Shown here: one piece after another, positions 24,874 through 34,367 of the stretch
How the letters are laid out: every line of letters begins with the position of its first letter
Position numbering within the stretch: position 1 is the first letter of the stretch
NCBI RefSeq assembly: GCF_003205875.1
Contig: NZ_PUBZ01000083.1
Span: 26,130 to 90,129 of the forward strand
Source: Herpetosiphon llansteffanensis
Lineage (GTDB): Bacteria > Chloroflexota > Chloroflexia > Chloroflexales > Herpetosiphonaceae
DNA length: 64,000 nt
Direction: 5' to 3'
The notes under the pieces: generated by a model
The model's input: only the letters and a program-made list of their open reading frames with translations
Databases searched by the model: none
What the model was told of the DNA's origin: nothing
Translations under genes and position numbers: made by a program

Positions 24874-25412
24874 CTAGCCTTTGGCAAAGCCTGCAAGACG
24901 CTTGACCATTCTGGGTAGCGATAAATTGGGTTGGCGACATGGTGATAGACGACTTCGCCTGCCCGATTGATCGCGACTGTGCCGCCGAGTCGACGCATTG
25001 AGCCAGAGCCATTCAACAACTCCATGCCGCCAACTAACAGCCGAGCTTGCCGAATCAGCACTTGTGGCGAGAGCACTTCAAACCACGAACCTTCGCCAAT
25101 ATCGAAATAATCGTACACCTGCAAGCTTTGGTCGATATAAATTGGGAAGGGAATGTTATACATCGAACGGAAACGCGAAACTAATTCGGCGTTGCCCATC
25201 ATCAGCACCGCAATTTGCCAACCAGCCTTTTCGAAGGCTTCAGCATGATCACGCAGTTTTAATAAGGTTTGGCGGCAAATGCCACAGCCAATATTGCGCA
25301 TAAAAAAGACCAAAACCGGCTTTTCGTGCCAGAGCGTTTCGAACTCTACCCGTTCGCCTGCTTCATTTAAAATCCATAAATCGACGATTGAATTTGTTGC
25401 TATTGCTGTCAT
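24870..25412 (-). CDS. Peroxiredoxin-like protein (AhpC/TSA, PRXL2-like), copy 1
   Basis: A 180-residue protein of the thioredoxin fold. WHEKPVLVFFMRNIGCGICRQTLLKLRDH has an active-site CxxC (CGIC), the form seen in AAED1/PRXL2 rather than in classical two-Cys peroxiredoxins. A cis-Pro-like loop and RLGGTVAINRAGEVVYHHVA follow. It probably reduces peroxides or disulfides in the cytoplasm. It is a tandem paralogue of the next gene (25486-26040), with the same layout and ending motifs (HHVANPI). Confidence 0.82.
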   Translation of the reverse strand: MTAIATNSIVDLWILNEAGERVEFETLWHEKPVLVFFMRNIGCGICRQTLLKLRDHAEAFEKAGWQIAVLMMGNAELVSRFRSMYNIPFPIYIDQSLQVYDYFDIGEGSWFEVLSPQVLIRQARLLVGGMELLNGSGSMRRLGGTVAINRAGEVVYHHVANPIYRYPEWSSVLQALPKAS

Positions 25413-25485
25413 AATCGAATCCTAGTGCTCCACATATTCACTATCTTGTTCTACGTGTAGCGAGCTGTAAAAGGATGTATGCAGC

Positions 25486-26040
25486 TTAAGCAGCCCGTTG
25501 TTGTGGTTGTTCCAACAGGTGCAAAACGTCTTCCCAAGGCGGGTAGCGGTGAATTGGGTTGGCAACGTGATGAAAGGCAATTTCTGCTTGTGGATTGAGC
25601 AGCACGATTCCGCCAAGGCGGCGAATTGATTCAGCGGCGAGATTGACTGATGAAGGAATGCCTTTGAAGGCCAGCAGCATTTGGCGCGCTAAAACATGTG
25701 GCCCGGCGACCGTCCAGAGCGAGCCTTGGCCAATTTCAAACGCCTCGTAGACCTGTTGCTTCGGATCGGAATAGACGGCAAATGGCAGTTGGTTGAGTTG
25801 GCGAAAGCCTTTGGCCATTGCTGCATCGCCCATTGTAATAATCGCAATCTCGCAATCTGCTTGAGCAAAGCGTTGTTGATAGTCGCGCAAACGATAGAGC
25901 TGTTGGCGGCAGAGGCCACAGCCAAGATGGCGCATCAGCATTAACAAAATTGAACGGTTCTGATAGTGTTGCAGCAAATCTACCTGCTGATCAGTTTCAT
26001 CAACGACCAACAAACTGCGCCCGACCTGTTGTCCTAGCAT
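25486..26040 (-). CDS. Peroxiredoxin-like protein (AhpC/TSA, PRXL2-like), copy 2
   Basis: A 184-residue paralogue of the previous gene. HLGCGLCRQQLYRLRDYQQRF holds CxxC, and SIRRLGGIVLLNPQAEIAFHHVANPIHRYPPW is the shared C-terminal signature. The pair arose by duplication; similarity is clear in the CxxC helix and the C-terminus, weaker in between. Both lie on the minus strand about 75 nt apart. Function as for copy 1. Confidence 0.8.
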   Translation of the reverse strand: MLGQQVGRSLLVVDETDQQVDLLQHYQNRSILLMLMRHLGCGLCRQQLYRLRDYQQRFAQADCEIAIITMGDAAMAKGFRQLNQLPFAVYSDPKQQVYEAFEIGQGSLWTVAGPHVLARQMLLAFKGIPSSVNLAAESIRRLGGIVLLNPQAEIAFHHVANPIHRYPPWEDVLHLLEQPQQRAA

Positions 26041-26061
26041 AAGCCACCCAATTCTTGCTAA

Positions 26062-26118
26062 AAAGAAAACTGCATCGACCTCTATTCGTTGAAACGCAGC
26101 AAGGCAGATGCAGTTTTG
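26062..26118 (-). terminator. Rho-independent terminator after the two membrane protein genes
   Basis: On the minus strand AAAACTGCATC (26108-26118) pairs with GATGCAGTTTT (26067-26077) and is followed by CTTTTT. It closes the unit 27935-26122. Confidence 0.8.
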
Positions 26119-26121
26119 CGC

Positions 26122-26406
26122 TTAGTTATTGGATGGTGATTCGTTTTGCAGCCGTTGTTCGGCGATTTTGCGCAGCCCGCTTGCTGCCCGCCAAATAACC
26201 GCCAATAAAGCAATTGTGATCAGCAACCAGATGGCCCAAATCACCAAACCATAATTACTTTGGCCTGCGGTAAAAGCCAATAATGGCAAAACACACATTG
26301 TTGGCGAAAAAAGCATTGCCAAAGCAATCGAACGGCGCAATTTGCGCTCTTCGGGAGTTAAGTTGGCACGATTTAGCGAACGTGGCTGCTGATCAGACGA
26401 TTGCAT
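26122..26406 (-). CDS. Small membrane protein, two segments
   Basis: A 94-residue protein with a basic N-terminus, two hydrophobic helices (SIALAMLFSPTMCVLPLLAF; GLVIWAIWLLITIALLAVIW) and a hydrophilic C-terminal tail. No family recognised. It begins 14 nt after the stop of the large membrane protein gene upstream and ends at a terminator, so the two form one unit. Confidence 0.65.
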   Translation of the reverse strand: MQSSDQQPRSLNRANLTPEERKLRRSIALAMLFSPTMCVLPLLAFTAGQSNYGLVIWAIWLLITIALLAVIWRAASGLRKIAEQRLQNESPSNN

Positions 26407-26420
26407 GCGATTTCCTTATA

Positions 26421-27935
26421 CTAATTGGTTGCAGGACAGCTCACTGGCTGATTGGATGGTTGGGCAGCTTGGGTTGTGCGCTTGAAAATTAAGCTTTGTT
26501 GATCGGCGTAAACCTCTTGCCAAGCGGCGTTAGCTTGCACAGCACTCACCAGATCTTTGCCGATTTCGCGATCAACCATAATTGTATCCATCGCATATTT
26601 GGCTAAAAGGCGTTCCCAATCATCACCTGCCATAATGCATTTATATTCATTCCATTGGGCAATTGGGTATAACTCAACCCGTGTATCAACAAACACCGGC
26701 AATTGTTCGCCAGCCTTCCAAATTAAATAGCTGCTATAGCGCATTTCATGATAATAGGCTTGGCTTGGCGGGTTCGTTTGGAGAAAGGCTACTGCTTCAA
26801 TTGGCGTTGCTGCGGTGGCTAATTCGGCATGAGGCAAATCGCCGCTTGCGCCATTTAATGCAGCAGGCATTGGCAGCCAAATCCGAATGATTGGCTGAAC
26901 CAGCAAGCCAACGACAGCAAGCGCCATAGTTAACAAGGCAATAGCTTTGGGTGCAGGAGGATTGCGCTTGATCAATTTCAAGCGTCCGCGCTGGACCAAG
27001 GCTTCGGCAATAATTGGGCCTGCTACCATGCCAAACCACAGTTGATAGCGAATGCCAGTCAAGGTTAATCCAATCATTGTGCCGATGATCAACAGATCAG
27101 CGCTCCGCATTTTTTTCCAAACCACCAAGATCATGATCACAGCAATAAAGACTACTAAAAGCAAGAGCTGAGAAACAGGGTTGCTCAGGGTGGCTAAAGG
27201 CGAAGCCCATTCGCTGATAAGTTCTTGGCTCGATGGATCGGTTAGCAGTTTCCAGACATAGACTAAAACGCCCCAGCCTTGCGGATTGATCAGGGTTGCT
27301 GCAATCATTGCTGCAAAGGCCAGCCAAAGTGCCCGCATTGTCGCGTAAATTGGCGCTTCAGGATGATCGCGCCGCCGATCGATGATTGCGCCAACTGCTG
27401 CTGCGCCAACAAGAATCGGCCCAAGCGTAAAAGCGCCATGCAGGTTGACCCATGCTACTTCAATGATTGGCAGGAGCCATAAGGCTTTGGTCGACCAGCG
27501 TTCGGTGGCAACTTCGCTGACAATCACAAATGTTGCGGCAAAAAGCAACCAAGAAAACATCTGGGGCCGAACATTCCAATTATTGAATGCGACGATCACC
27601 ATAAATACCAAGCCAAGCATGGCGGCGCGACCATTGCCTTTTGCTCGGCGCAGGCTGTGCCAGAGTAATAATCCGTAGGTCGCAATTAATAACATATTGC
27701 GCAATTGTAAAATTGCCACCAATCCACCAAGCTGATATGTCCACGAGAACATAACTTCAGCCAACCAGCTTTGATAGAAAAATGGTGTGTTGGCTTGGGT
27801 TGCAGAAAAAAGCCCAACCTCGGGAATCGTGCCTGTTTCACGAATGAGATCGCCAATTTTGAGATGCCACCAGAAATCTTCTGGATTGACTAGCCATAAA
27901 CTGCCGCCAGCCATCGCTAGAGCGAAAAAGAGCAA
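26421..27935 (-). CDS. Multi-pass membrane protein of unknown function
   Basis: A 504-residue protein with about ten hydrophobic segments in the first 370 residues and a hydrophilic C-terminal domain of about 130 residues (LPVFVDTRVELYPIAQWNEY and WERLLAKYAMDTIMVDREIG). The start WWHLKIGDLIRETGTIPEVG plus FFYQSWLAEVMFSW resembles proteins in bacterial glycosyltransferase-C-like families, but no catalytic motif is identified. The start is uncertain: the reading given uses a TTG at 27935, with an AAGGAG site further upstream before codons that lack ATG. The next gene is a small membrane protein. Confidence 0.7.
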   Translation of the reverse strand: MLFFALAMAGGSLWLVNPEDFWWHLKIGDLIRETGTIPEVGLFSATQANTPFFYQSWLAEVMFSWTYQLGGLVAILQLRNMLLIATYGLLLWHSLRRAKGNGRAAMLGLVFMVIVAFNNWNVRPQMFSWLLFAATFVIVSEVATERWSTKALWLLPIIEVAWVNLHGAFTLGPILVGAAAVGAIIDRRRDHPEAPIYATMRALWLAFAAMIAATLINPQGWGVLVYVWKLLTDPSSQELISEWASPLATLSNPVSQLLLLVVFIAVIMILVVWKKMRSADLLIIGTMIGLTLTGIRYQLWFGMVAGPIIAEALVQRGRLKLIKRNPPAPKAIALLTMALAVVGLLVQPIIRIWLPMPAALNGASGDLPHAELATAATPIEAVAFLQTNPPSQAYYHEMRYSSYLIWKAGEQLPVFVDTRVELYPIAQWNEYKCIMAGDDWERLLAKYAMDTIMVDREIGKDLVSAVQANAAWQEVYADQQSLIFKRTTQAAQPSNQPVSCPATN

Positions 27936-28036
27936 TGGCCACCAATAAGCTGAAGACCAAGATATGCGTCGGATAGGTTGCTCCTTCCTCTAAGGATGCT
28001 GAATGCTGGCTGAATTTTAGCATAGTTTATTAAATG

Positions 28037-28069
28037 CCAAACACTGCTTGAAGCTCAAGCAGTGTTTGG
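28037..28069 (-). terminator. Perfect 15-bp hairpin downstream of the coiled-coil gene
   Basis: CCAAACACTGCTTGA and its exact complement with a 3-nt loop. It lies between the stop of the 86-residue gene (28090) and the membrane protein gene downstream. T-run is weak, but stem length makes termination likely. Confidence 0.75.
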
Positions 28070-28089
28070 GGTTGTGGGCTACTGATGAA

Positions 28090-28347
28090 TTAAGCTTGGA
28101 GACTGGCTGCCAATTGATCGAATAGCACGTCTTGGCGTGCTAATTCAGTTCGCAGTTGAATTTCGGCTTGGGCGGTTTGCAATGCGCGTTCGCGGGCTTG
28201 ACGGGCCAATTCTGGCTCATCACAGCGTTTTGCGAGCGCAATTCGTTCAAGCCAACGTTGCGATTCAGCGGCGTAGCGCTGTGCTTGTCGCCGTGTGCGA
28301 TCGCGCTCAACTGCTAATTGCAGATAGGCCTGTTTAAGCTTGTTCAT
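28090..28347 (-). CDS. Small coiled-coil protein
   Basis: An 85-residue, charged helical protein ([40 protein letters not shown]), with heptad-like spacing. Start at the ATG at 28347, which overlaps the stop of the pseudouridine synthase gene and suggests translational coupling. It somewhat resembles PspA-type helices but is far too short to be called that. Function unknown. Confidence 0.65.
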   Translation of the reverse strand: MNKLKQAYLQLAVERDRTRRQAQRYAAESQRWLERIALAKRCDEPELARQARERALQTAQAEIQLRTELARQDVLFDQLAASLQA

Positions 28348-30721
28348 CACCGCCTGCCTTTTTCAAACGCCGAACGACGCGCATGCGGCGTGCTGGTTGA
28401 GCCGATTGTTCAGTGCTTGGCGCTGGCGTAGGTGCTGGGTTATTTCGCGCAGTAATTGGCCCACGATCAGCGATATTTTCGCGTGGCGCTTGATCGCGAC
28501 GTGGTGCTTGATCGCGGCGAGGTGCCGAGCGATCATCGAAGCCACGGCGGTCATCACGGCCACGGTTATCAAAGCCACGGCGATCATCGCGGCCACGATT
28601 ATCGAAGCCACGGCGTTCGAACGAGCCTTGATTATTTGAGCGCCGGCCACCACCGAAGGTATTTTTAGGCCGATCATCGCCACGATGTGCACGATCAAGG
28701 GCTAAGCCGCGCTCGCCACGTGGTCGATCATCGAAAAATTCTTCACGCCGATTTGTGCGATCAAAGCCACTTGCATCACGACGTGGGCCGCGTTCGCCAA
28801 AGCCGCCACCTTCACGGCGTGGGCCGCGTTCGCCAAAACCGCCACCTTCACGACGTGGGCCGCGTTCGCCAAAGCCGCCACCTTCGCGACGTGGGCCGCG
28901 TTCGCCAAAGCCGCCACCTTCGCGACGTGGGCCGCGTTCGCCGAAACCGCCACCTTCACGGCGTGGGCCGCGTTCGCCGAAACCGCCACCTTCACGGCGT
29001 GGGCCGCGTTCGCCAAAACCACCACCTTCGCGACGAGGGCCGCGTTCGCCAAAACCACCACCTTCGCGACGAGGGCCGCGTTCGCCAAAGCCGCCGCCTT
29101 CGCGGCGTGGACCGCGTTCGCCAAAACCGCCGCCTTCGCGGCGTGGACCGCGTTCGCCAAAACCGCCGCCTTCACGGCGTGGACCGCGTTCGCCAAAACC
29201 GCCGCCTTCACGGCGTGGGCCGCGTTCGCCAAAGCCGCCGCCTTCGCGGCGTGGGCCGCGTTCGCCAAAGCCGCCACCTTCGCGGCGTGGACCACGGTCA
29301 CCAAAGCCGCCACCTTCGCGGCGTGGACCACGGTCACCGAAGTCGCCGCCTTCACGACGAGGGCCACGGTCACCGAAGTCGCCGCCTTCACGACGAGGGC
29401 CACGGTCGCTAAATCCATCTTCGCGGCGCGGGCCACGGTCGCCGAAGTCGCCACCATCACGGCGCGGGCCACGGTCACCAAAATCGCCACCTTCACGACG
29501 AGGGCCACGGTCGCTGAATCCACCTTCGCGGCGAGGACCACGGTCACCGAAGTCGCCGCCTTCACGACGAGGGCCACGGTCGCTGAATCCACCTTCGCGA
29601 CGAGGGCCACGGTCGCTGAAGCCACCATCACGGCGCGGGCCACGGTCGCTAGGGCTGCCACCATCACGGCGGGGGCCACGGTCGCTGAATCCGCCTTCAC
29701 GGCGCGGGCCACGGTCGCTAGGGCTGCCACCATCACGGCGGGGGCCACGGTCGCTAAATCCACCTTCGCGGCGAGGTTCTGGGCGACGGCTTGGGCGATC
29801 GGTGTTAGCGCGTTCTTCTTCGATTGAGAAATCTTCAAATGACATTGTATTTTCCTGTGAAGTAAAGTGAGGCGCTCGTTGTAAGCGCGGTTCAACATCA
29901 GCCCGACGTTCTACCAACTGTCCAGACCGATCAATGCGGCGAACTTGGCGGCGCTGTTTGCCACCCTCGGCGTTCTCTTGTGGGCGGACTGGAGTCCAAG
30001 CTTTGCTTTGCTTGCCGTGCATGCGCAAGCGATCGATTTCGGTTGGCGTTAATGCACGCCATTCACCTGGTTTTAATTCGCCTAAAGTTAGTGGGCCTTC
30101 GCGCAAGCGGATCAAGCGGCGTACTTCGAGGCCAATTGCTTCGGCCACGCGGCGAATTTGGCGGTTGCGGCCTTCGTGAATAACCACCCGAACCCATGTC
30201 CCATCGGGTGTTTCATTCAACATTTCGATCCAAGCGGGTGCGGTTTTGCCATCGTCGAGCTCAACCCCATTGCGCCACTCGCGCAACTGCTCAACTGATG
30301 GAGTCTGATTCAACAAGGCCTGATATTCTTTTTCGACTTCAAACGATGGGTGGGTCAAACGAAAGGTCAGATCGCCATCATCGGTCATCAACAATAGCCC
30401 TTCGCTATCGTAATCGAGGCGGCCTACCGGAAATAAACGATTGTGTGATTTAACCAAATCGGCGACTGTTTGGCGGCCTTCAGGGTCACTGAGCGTGGTC
30501 ATGACGCTGCTTGGTTTGTTCAATAAGACGTAATGAAGCTCGGTTGGCGGGGTAATTCGTTCGCCATCAACTCGAATGTCATCTTTATCGGGGTCGATCT
30601 GGGTTCCTAATTCGCGTTGAACGCGCCCATTAACCGATACGCGTCCAGCCAACATCAAATCTTCGCAAGCTCGACGTGAATCTACGCCGGCCCGCGCCAA
30701 AAACTTATGTAAACGTTCCAT
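28334..30721 (-). CDS. rluB: Ribosomal large-subunit type pseudouridine synthase with long RGPRREGG repeat tail
   Basis: A 795-residue protein. Residues 1-245 are a complete RsuA/RluB family enzyme: S4 RNA-binding domain at 1-60 ([20 protein letters not shown]), catalytic segment [19 protein letters not shown] (Asp103), and ending in [17 protein letters not shown] region ([20 protein letters not shown]). It modifies uridine in rRNA. From about residue 320 to 640 the protein is about 28 copies of an 11-12 residue unit ([12 protein letters not shown] or [12 protein letters not shown]), then a zone [11 protein letters not shown] and a basic C-terminus ([11 protein letters not shown]). Ordinary RluB is about 250-300 residues. 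The start is the ATG at 30721, 30 nt or more inside a longer frame; the gene symbol is by family only. Confidence 0.88.
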   Translation of the reverse strand: MERLHKFLARAGVDSRRACEDLMLAGRVSVNGRVQRELGTQIDPDKDDIRVDGERITPPTELHYVLLNKPSSVMTTLSDPEGRQTVADLVKSHNRLFPVGRLDYDSEGLLLMTDDGDLTFRLTHPSFEVEKEYQALLNQTPSVEQLREWRNGVELDDGKTAPAWIEMLNETPDGTWVRVVIHEGRNRQIRRVAEAIGLEVRRLIRLREGPLTLGELKPGEWRALTPTEIDRLRMHGKQSKAWTPVRPQENAEGGKQRRQVRRIDRSGQLVERRADVEPRLQRAPHFTSQENTMSFEDFSIEEERANTDRPSRRPEPRREGGFSDRGPRRDGGSPSDRGPRREGGFSDRGPRRDGGSPSDRGPRRDGGFSDRGPRREGGFSDRGPRREGGDFGDRGPRREGGFSDRGPRREGGDFGDRGPRRDGGDFGDRGPRREDGFSDRGPRREGGDFGDRGPRREGGDFGDRGPRREGGGFGDRGPRREGGGFGERGPRREGGGFGERGPRREGGGFGERGPRREGGGFGERGPRREGGGFGERGPRREGGGFGERGPRREGGGFGERGPRREGGGFGERGPRREGGGFGERGPRREGGGFGERGPRREGGGFGERGPRREGGGFGERGPRREGGGFGERGPRREGGGFGERGPRRDASGFDRTNRREEFFDDRPRGERGLALDRAHRGDDRPKNTFGGGRRSNNQGSFERRGFDNRGRDDRRGFDNRGRDDRRGFDDRSAPRRDQAPRRDQAPRENIADRGPITARNNPAPTPAPSTEQSAQPARRMRVVRRLKKAGGDEQA
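28785..29800 (-). repeat. Coding tandem repeat, unit about 33-36 bp, ~28 copies
   Basis: About 1 kb of near-identical 33-36 bp units in frame with the pseudouridine synthase gene. Copies differ mostly at the third positions and at E/D or GG/SP choices, so the coding frame is under selection. Unit borders are most uniform in 28785-29330 and more diverse in 29330-29800. Opposite-strand frames stay open because of the repeat structure. Confidence 0.92.
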
Positions 30722-30870
30722 TATTACTCCACAGGTCGTGGTTCTTACTGTTGGGGTCGTCAGTGCATGCTTGAATGATCGGGAGTACAGCGGACATCCG
30801 AACGATAATACGTGCATCAAGCGACGAGGTTCTTCACAGTGGCAGTGCCTCCTAACGGCACCTTTGGGCC

Positions 30871-30879
30871 ATTATAACA
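30871..30879 (-). promoter_or_regulatory. Extended -10 element for the pseudouridine synthase gene
   Basis: Minus strand TGT-TATAAT (TATAAT at 30871-30876), about 150 nt upstream of the start at 30721. The leader contains a GGTGCC/GGCACT hairpin (about 30842-30862 region). Confidence 0.55.
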
Positions 30880-30917
30880 TAGCTTTGGGCAAAATACGCA
30901 AGTTTTTTGTTAAATGC

Positions 30918-30976
30918 TTAAAATAAGCAACTGTTGGCCCAATCTCTAGCAGATTGCGCGCCAACAGTTGCTTATT
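30918..30976 (-). terminator. Terminator of the LVIVD-repeat gene
   Basis: On the minus strand a perfect 17-bp stem (30960-30976 with 30922-30938) is followed by TTTTAAG. It lies just after the stop codon at 30988. Confidence 0.8.
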
Positions 30977-30987
30977 CACGTGCTCAT

Positions 30988-32925
30988 TTAATTTTTGCTT
31001 ACAACGGGCAGAAACAGTTGATGTTGTTCACGAATCACAAACATGCCACCACCATGATAGCTCAGCGCCACAATTGCATCTGCATGCAACGCTGGCAGAA
31101 TCCACGAATCGCGGGCGAGCAGCAGATTGGCAACAATTTGAGGGTTGCTTGGCTGGTGAATATCGATTTGCTGAATGCCACCATCCACGCCAATATAAAG
31201 CTTATCATCGGCGACAACGACCCCATCAACCAAGCCACTTTCTAAACGACTGACTGAGGTTGGCGCGCTTGAGTCGCTAATATCGACAATTTCGAGGCCT
31301 GCGGTGGTTGCTACAAAGGCAAGGTCATCCTGAATTGCCACATCCATCGCAAACCAGGTATCGGCATATTGGCCGAGCATTTGAATATTGTCTGGGTTGC
31401 GCACATCAAGAATCCGCAAACCGCCCTCGTTATCGGCCACATACAGGGTTTGATCCACCACGGCGAGTTGGGCAACTTTGCTGGTGTAAAACTGGCTGTG
31501 TTCAACTGGATTAGCCAAATCGCTCAGATCGAAAATTCGTACGCTGCCACCAACGCCTTGATCGTTGATCGATTCGCCAACATAGACCATTGGGCCGTTG
31601 ACCGCGATTGCTGCCGGAAAGCCAGCAGTCGCGAAGAAACTAACTTGGGTTGGTTCAGTCGGGTCGCTGACATCAATCACATAAATGCCATGACTCCAAT
31701 CGACCATATAGACCAGCGAGCCTTGGACGGCAATATCGCTGACTGCATTACGCTCGGTTGTGAGGTCGAAGCGCCCAACGACTGTTGGTTGGTTGGGGTT
31801 GCGCAAATCGACAATACACAAACCGCGACCCCAATCGGCAACATAGGCATAATCGCCGACAACTTGCAAGGCCACATTTTCCTTACAACCTGGGGTTTCG
31901 CTGTGGGTAAGCCGGGTGGGCGCTTGGCGATTGCTCCAATCGAACACATTGAGTTGCCCAGAACGGGTCAGCACATAGCCACGCTGCTGCTTGGCAATCA
32001 AGTTGGTTGGCCAGCCAAGAATCGTTTCGTTGCTGGCGGCGATTTCGGTCGGCGTAAGTGGGTTGGTGATGTCCCAGGTGTGTAAGGCTAAATCCAAGCC
32101 AATCATGGCGAGAGTATTATCGCTTACCGCGAGTTGCAGGCCAGCAACATCATCGGTTTGGTTGATGATGCTGGGGTTGCTCGCATCGCGAATATCAACC
32201 ACCCGCAAGCCTAGTTGGGTGTTGACATAGGCAATATCGTTGGCAATTTCAATATCTAAAATATCGCCCAGTGTGGTTGAACTCTTGAGCGTTGGGGTCA
32301 TTGGCTCGCTCAAATCGAGAATATCGAGGCTATCGAAGCCTGCAAGCCACGATTGAACGTTCAAAAATGCCTGATTGCCTTGGATGGTCACGTTGGCAAT
32401 CCCATACTGATTTAATTGATTGACCAGCTGTGGTTGGCGCGGATTGGTCAGATCAAAAACCTTCAAGCCATCATCAACTTGCACATAGACATAATGTTGA
32501 TAGCTGAAAACCGTCATGGCCGATAGTTCAAGCTGATAAAAGCTGACCAAGGTTGGGGTGAGCGGCGTGGCTAATGAAAATGTTGCTAAGCCATGCTCGC
32601 GGCCATAGCCCAAGGCAGCGTATAAATACCCATCGCCAAGCGCTAAATCTTGCACCGTGGCTGGTAAGATGGCGCTTTGATTGTGCAGGCTTGGCTGATC
32701 GGGGTTGCTAAGATCATAGGTGGCAATTCGGGGGCCGATGCCAACATAGGCTGCGTTGGCGGCAACGACCATGGTGGAGCTATCGCCGCCAATTTGGCCA
32801 GTAATTGCCAATTGGCTTGGGCTAGGCTGTGGGCTTTGGGCGGCCAGCGGAGTGGCATGATGGCTGGCAATAGCTCCAACGACAAGCGCAAGGAGCAGGC
32901 TACAACGAAGCAAACGATGAACCAC
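30988..32925 (-). CDS. Secreted LVIVD-repeat beta-propeller protein
   Basis: A 645-residue exported protein with a Sec signal peptide (LLLALVVGAIASHHATPLAA). The rest is a series of repeats of about 45 residues built like LxxVDISDPxxPxxVG (GLRVVDIRDASNPSI; GIYVIDVSDPTEPTQVSFFA; GLEIVDISDSSAPTSVS; GLCIVDLRNPNQPTVVGRFD), the LVIVD repeat that folds as a propeller at the cell surface. It is one of two propeller genes in this part (see 34368). Start: a GTG at 32925 behind GGAGGTATTA is favoured over the TTG at 32937. No partner genes point to a role. Confidence 0.85.
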   Translation of the reverse strand: MVHRLLRCSLLLALVVGAIASHHATPLAAQSPQPSPSQLAITGQIGGDSSTMVVAANAAYVGIGPRIATYDLSNPDQPSLHNQSAILPATVQDLALGDGYLYAALGYGREHGLATFSLATPLTPTLVSFYQLELSAMTVFSYQHYVYVQVDDGLKVFDLTNPRQPQLVNQLNQYGIANVTIQGNQAFLNVQSWLAGFDSLDILDLSEPMTPTLKSSTTLGDILDIEIANDIAYVNTQLGLRVVDIRDASNPSIINQTDDVAGLQLAVSDNTLAMIGLDLALHTWDITNPLTPTEIAASNETILGWPTNLIAKQQRGYVLTRSGQLNVFDWSNRQAPTRLTHSETPGCKENVALQVVGDYAYVADWGRGLCIVDLRNPNQPTVVGRFDLTTERNAVSDIAVQGSLVYMVDWSHGIYVIDVSDPTEPTQVSFFATAGFPAAIAVNGPMVYVGESINDQGVGGSVRIFDLSDLANPVEHSQFYTSKVAQLAVVDQTLYVADNEGGLRILDVRNPDNIQMLGQYADTWFAMDVAIQDDLAFVATTAGLEIVDISDSSAPTSVSRLESGLVDGVVVADDKLYIGVDGGIQQIDIHQPSNPQIVANLLLARDSWILPALHADAIVALSYHGGGMFVIREQHQLFLPVVSKN

Positions 32926-33287
32926 TAATACCTCCAAAGGCAGTATGTCCCGAATACTGCAGCAAAAATTTGGGCCTAGTGCTGGCCACGATCAACCATC
33001 ATCCTCCCTCGTTGCACCCATAACATGAGCAAATCGAAGGCATATCAATAAAATCGCATATGCCTATGCAGGAATAACGTCAATGATTGAAATAAGTTCC
33101 CCTCACGCTAACCACTCGTTCTTGCGCAATTTGCGGTGAAACACAGATGCTCCCCCTCGCCCGCGTTCAGTGGGAGAGGAGGTTGGGGGGGTGAGGGAAC
33201 GATGCGCTATCGGCTGTAGTGGACAAGCAGCGAGGGCTAGAGTATGATGCGACCTACATACGGGCTATCGAGCTTGGAGGGTCGCTG
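32926..33287. other. Intergenic region with a half palindromic element
   Basis: About 360 bp without gene. The only clear structure is the right half of the imperfect palindrome at 33151-33197 (CCCCTCGCCCGCG...GGGTGAGGG). The promoter of the LVIVD gene on the minus strand and of the GNAT gene on the plus strand must lie here but are not clear by eye. Confidence 0.7.
33151..33197. repeat. Imperfect palindromic element, half copy B
   Basis: Only the right arm of the element seen in full at 22727-22857 is present. Confidence 0.7.
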
Positions 33288-34364
33288 ATGTACGAAGAAG
33301 TTGCGCGGATTGCTCTGGGTGCAGGAACTGAGGCAGTCCTCTCGCGCATCCAACCGCTTGCTTCTGAATTTGCCCAACCGCTTGAGGAGCTTTATCACCG
33401 ATGGGGTGAAGATCCGGCGGTAGCATGGCGCTGGTCATTTGATATGCACCTGCGGCTTGTTGGGCTGCGCTTTAGCCAAGATGTTTGGTATTTGGCCCAA
33501 GTGCAGGGACGGCCTGTCAGCGCTATGCTGCTGTGTCGTTCAAAATTCTGTCCACAATTGGGGTCGATTCATCGGGTGTATACAGCTGAGCCGTATCGTC
33601 GCCGTGGCTTGGCTAGTAAGTTGTTGAAGTTGGCGATTAACGATTTTGAGGCGAGTGGCGGTCAAGCGCTCATTATTAGCACTGAACATAATGATAGTGC
33701 CATGTCGTTCTATGAGCAGTATCATTTTGTGACGATTAATGAGAGCGAAAGTAGCCGCACAGGCAATCGAATTGCATGGCGCATTAGCGATGGCGATTCG
33801 CCCGAAAACTTCCTCAAGCATTTATTTGCGCCCAGTACCGCTGTCTTTATGCGATCATCGGATCGGGCCGATGTGCCATTGTTATTGTCGTTGTTCAATG
33901 CGCCAGATAATCGGATTGTGCGCCATTATGGCTTGCAAATGTTGGGCGATGCCAACATTGGAGCCGACGATTTCTTCCCAGCCTTCGAGCAGCAAGAGGG
34001 CGATGTGGCGGTATTAACGGGCCTGACCGCAGCCAGCGGGGCGATTGTTGGCTGGGGCAGCATTATGCCACCAGTTTATCCATGGCCAAACCCTTATTAC
34101 CAGCAACATCAGCTTTTGGTCGATTGTTATTTGGCAGCAGGCCATATGGATCAAGCGCCGATTTTGTTGAATGAAATGCTGCGCCAATTACCAGCGAACC
34201 ATTTTGCCAACCAGTTGCTTGGACATGTGCCGCTTGATCATCCGGCGTTGCCTGCGGCCTACGAGCAAGCAGGTTTCGAGCGAGTTGGCTTTATTCCCAA
34301 GGCCTATATCGATCCGCGCAATAATCAGGGCACTGATATCGCGCTCTATCTCCGCGAGCGATAA
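33288..34364 (+). CDS. Two-domain GNAT acetyltransferase
   Basis: A 358-residue protein. N-terminal domain at about 40-170 holds the acetyl-CoA motif RVYTAEPYRRRGLASKLLKL (R-x-x-G-x-A) and HNDSAMSFYEQYHF. The second domain (about 190-355) looks like another degenerate GNAT (AGHMDQAPILLNEMLRQLPANH; AAYEQAGFERVGFIPKAYID). Two-domain GNATs can be amino- or mycothiol-linked acetyltransferases, but the acceptor is unknown. Start at ATG 33288 (TTGGAGGGTCGCTG), 69 nt inside the longer frame. The next gene begins 4 nt after its stop, so they are likely co-transcribed. Confidence 0.78.
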   Translation: MYEEVARIALGAGTEAVLSRIQPLASEFAQPLEELYHRWGEDPAVAWRWSFDMHLRLVGLRFSQDVWYLAQVQGRPVSAMLLCRSKFCPQLGSIHRVYTAEPYRRRGLASKLLKLAINDFEASGGQALIISTEHNDSAMSFYEQYHFVTINESESSRTGNRIAWRISDGDSPENFLKHLFAPSTAVFMRSSDRADVPLLLSLFNAPDNRIVRHYGLQMLGDANIGADDFFPAFEQQEGDVAVLTGLTAASGAIVGWGSIMPPVYPWPNPYYQQHQLLVDCYLAAGHMDQAPILLNEMLRQLPANHFANQLLGHVPLDHPALPAAYEQAGFERVGFIPKAYIDPRNNQGTDIALYLRER

Positions 34365-34367
34365 TTC

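Noticed and set aside
28785..29800. CRISPR-like array appearance
   Set aside because: Unit length (33-36 bp) could mislead, but the units are directly adjacent without unique spacers and are translated in frame.
28687..29898. Long open frames in other frames of the repeat (371 aa and 241 aa on the plus strand, 398 aa on the minus strand)
   Set aside because: They exist only because the 33-36 bp repeat has no stops in several frames. Their products are monotonous ([12 protein letters not shown] type), there is no ribosome binding site, and the minus frame in phase with the pseudouridine synthase explains the sequence.
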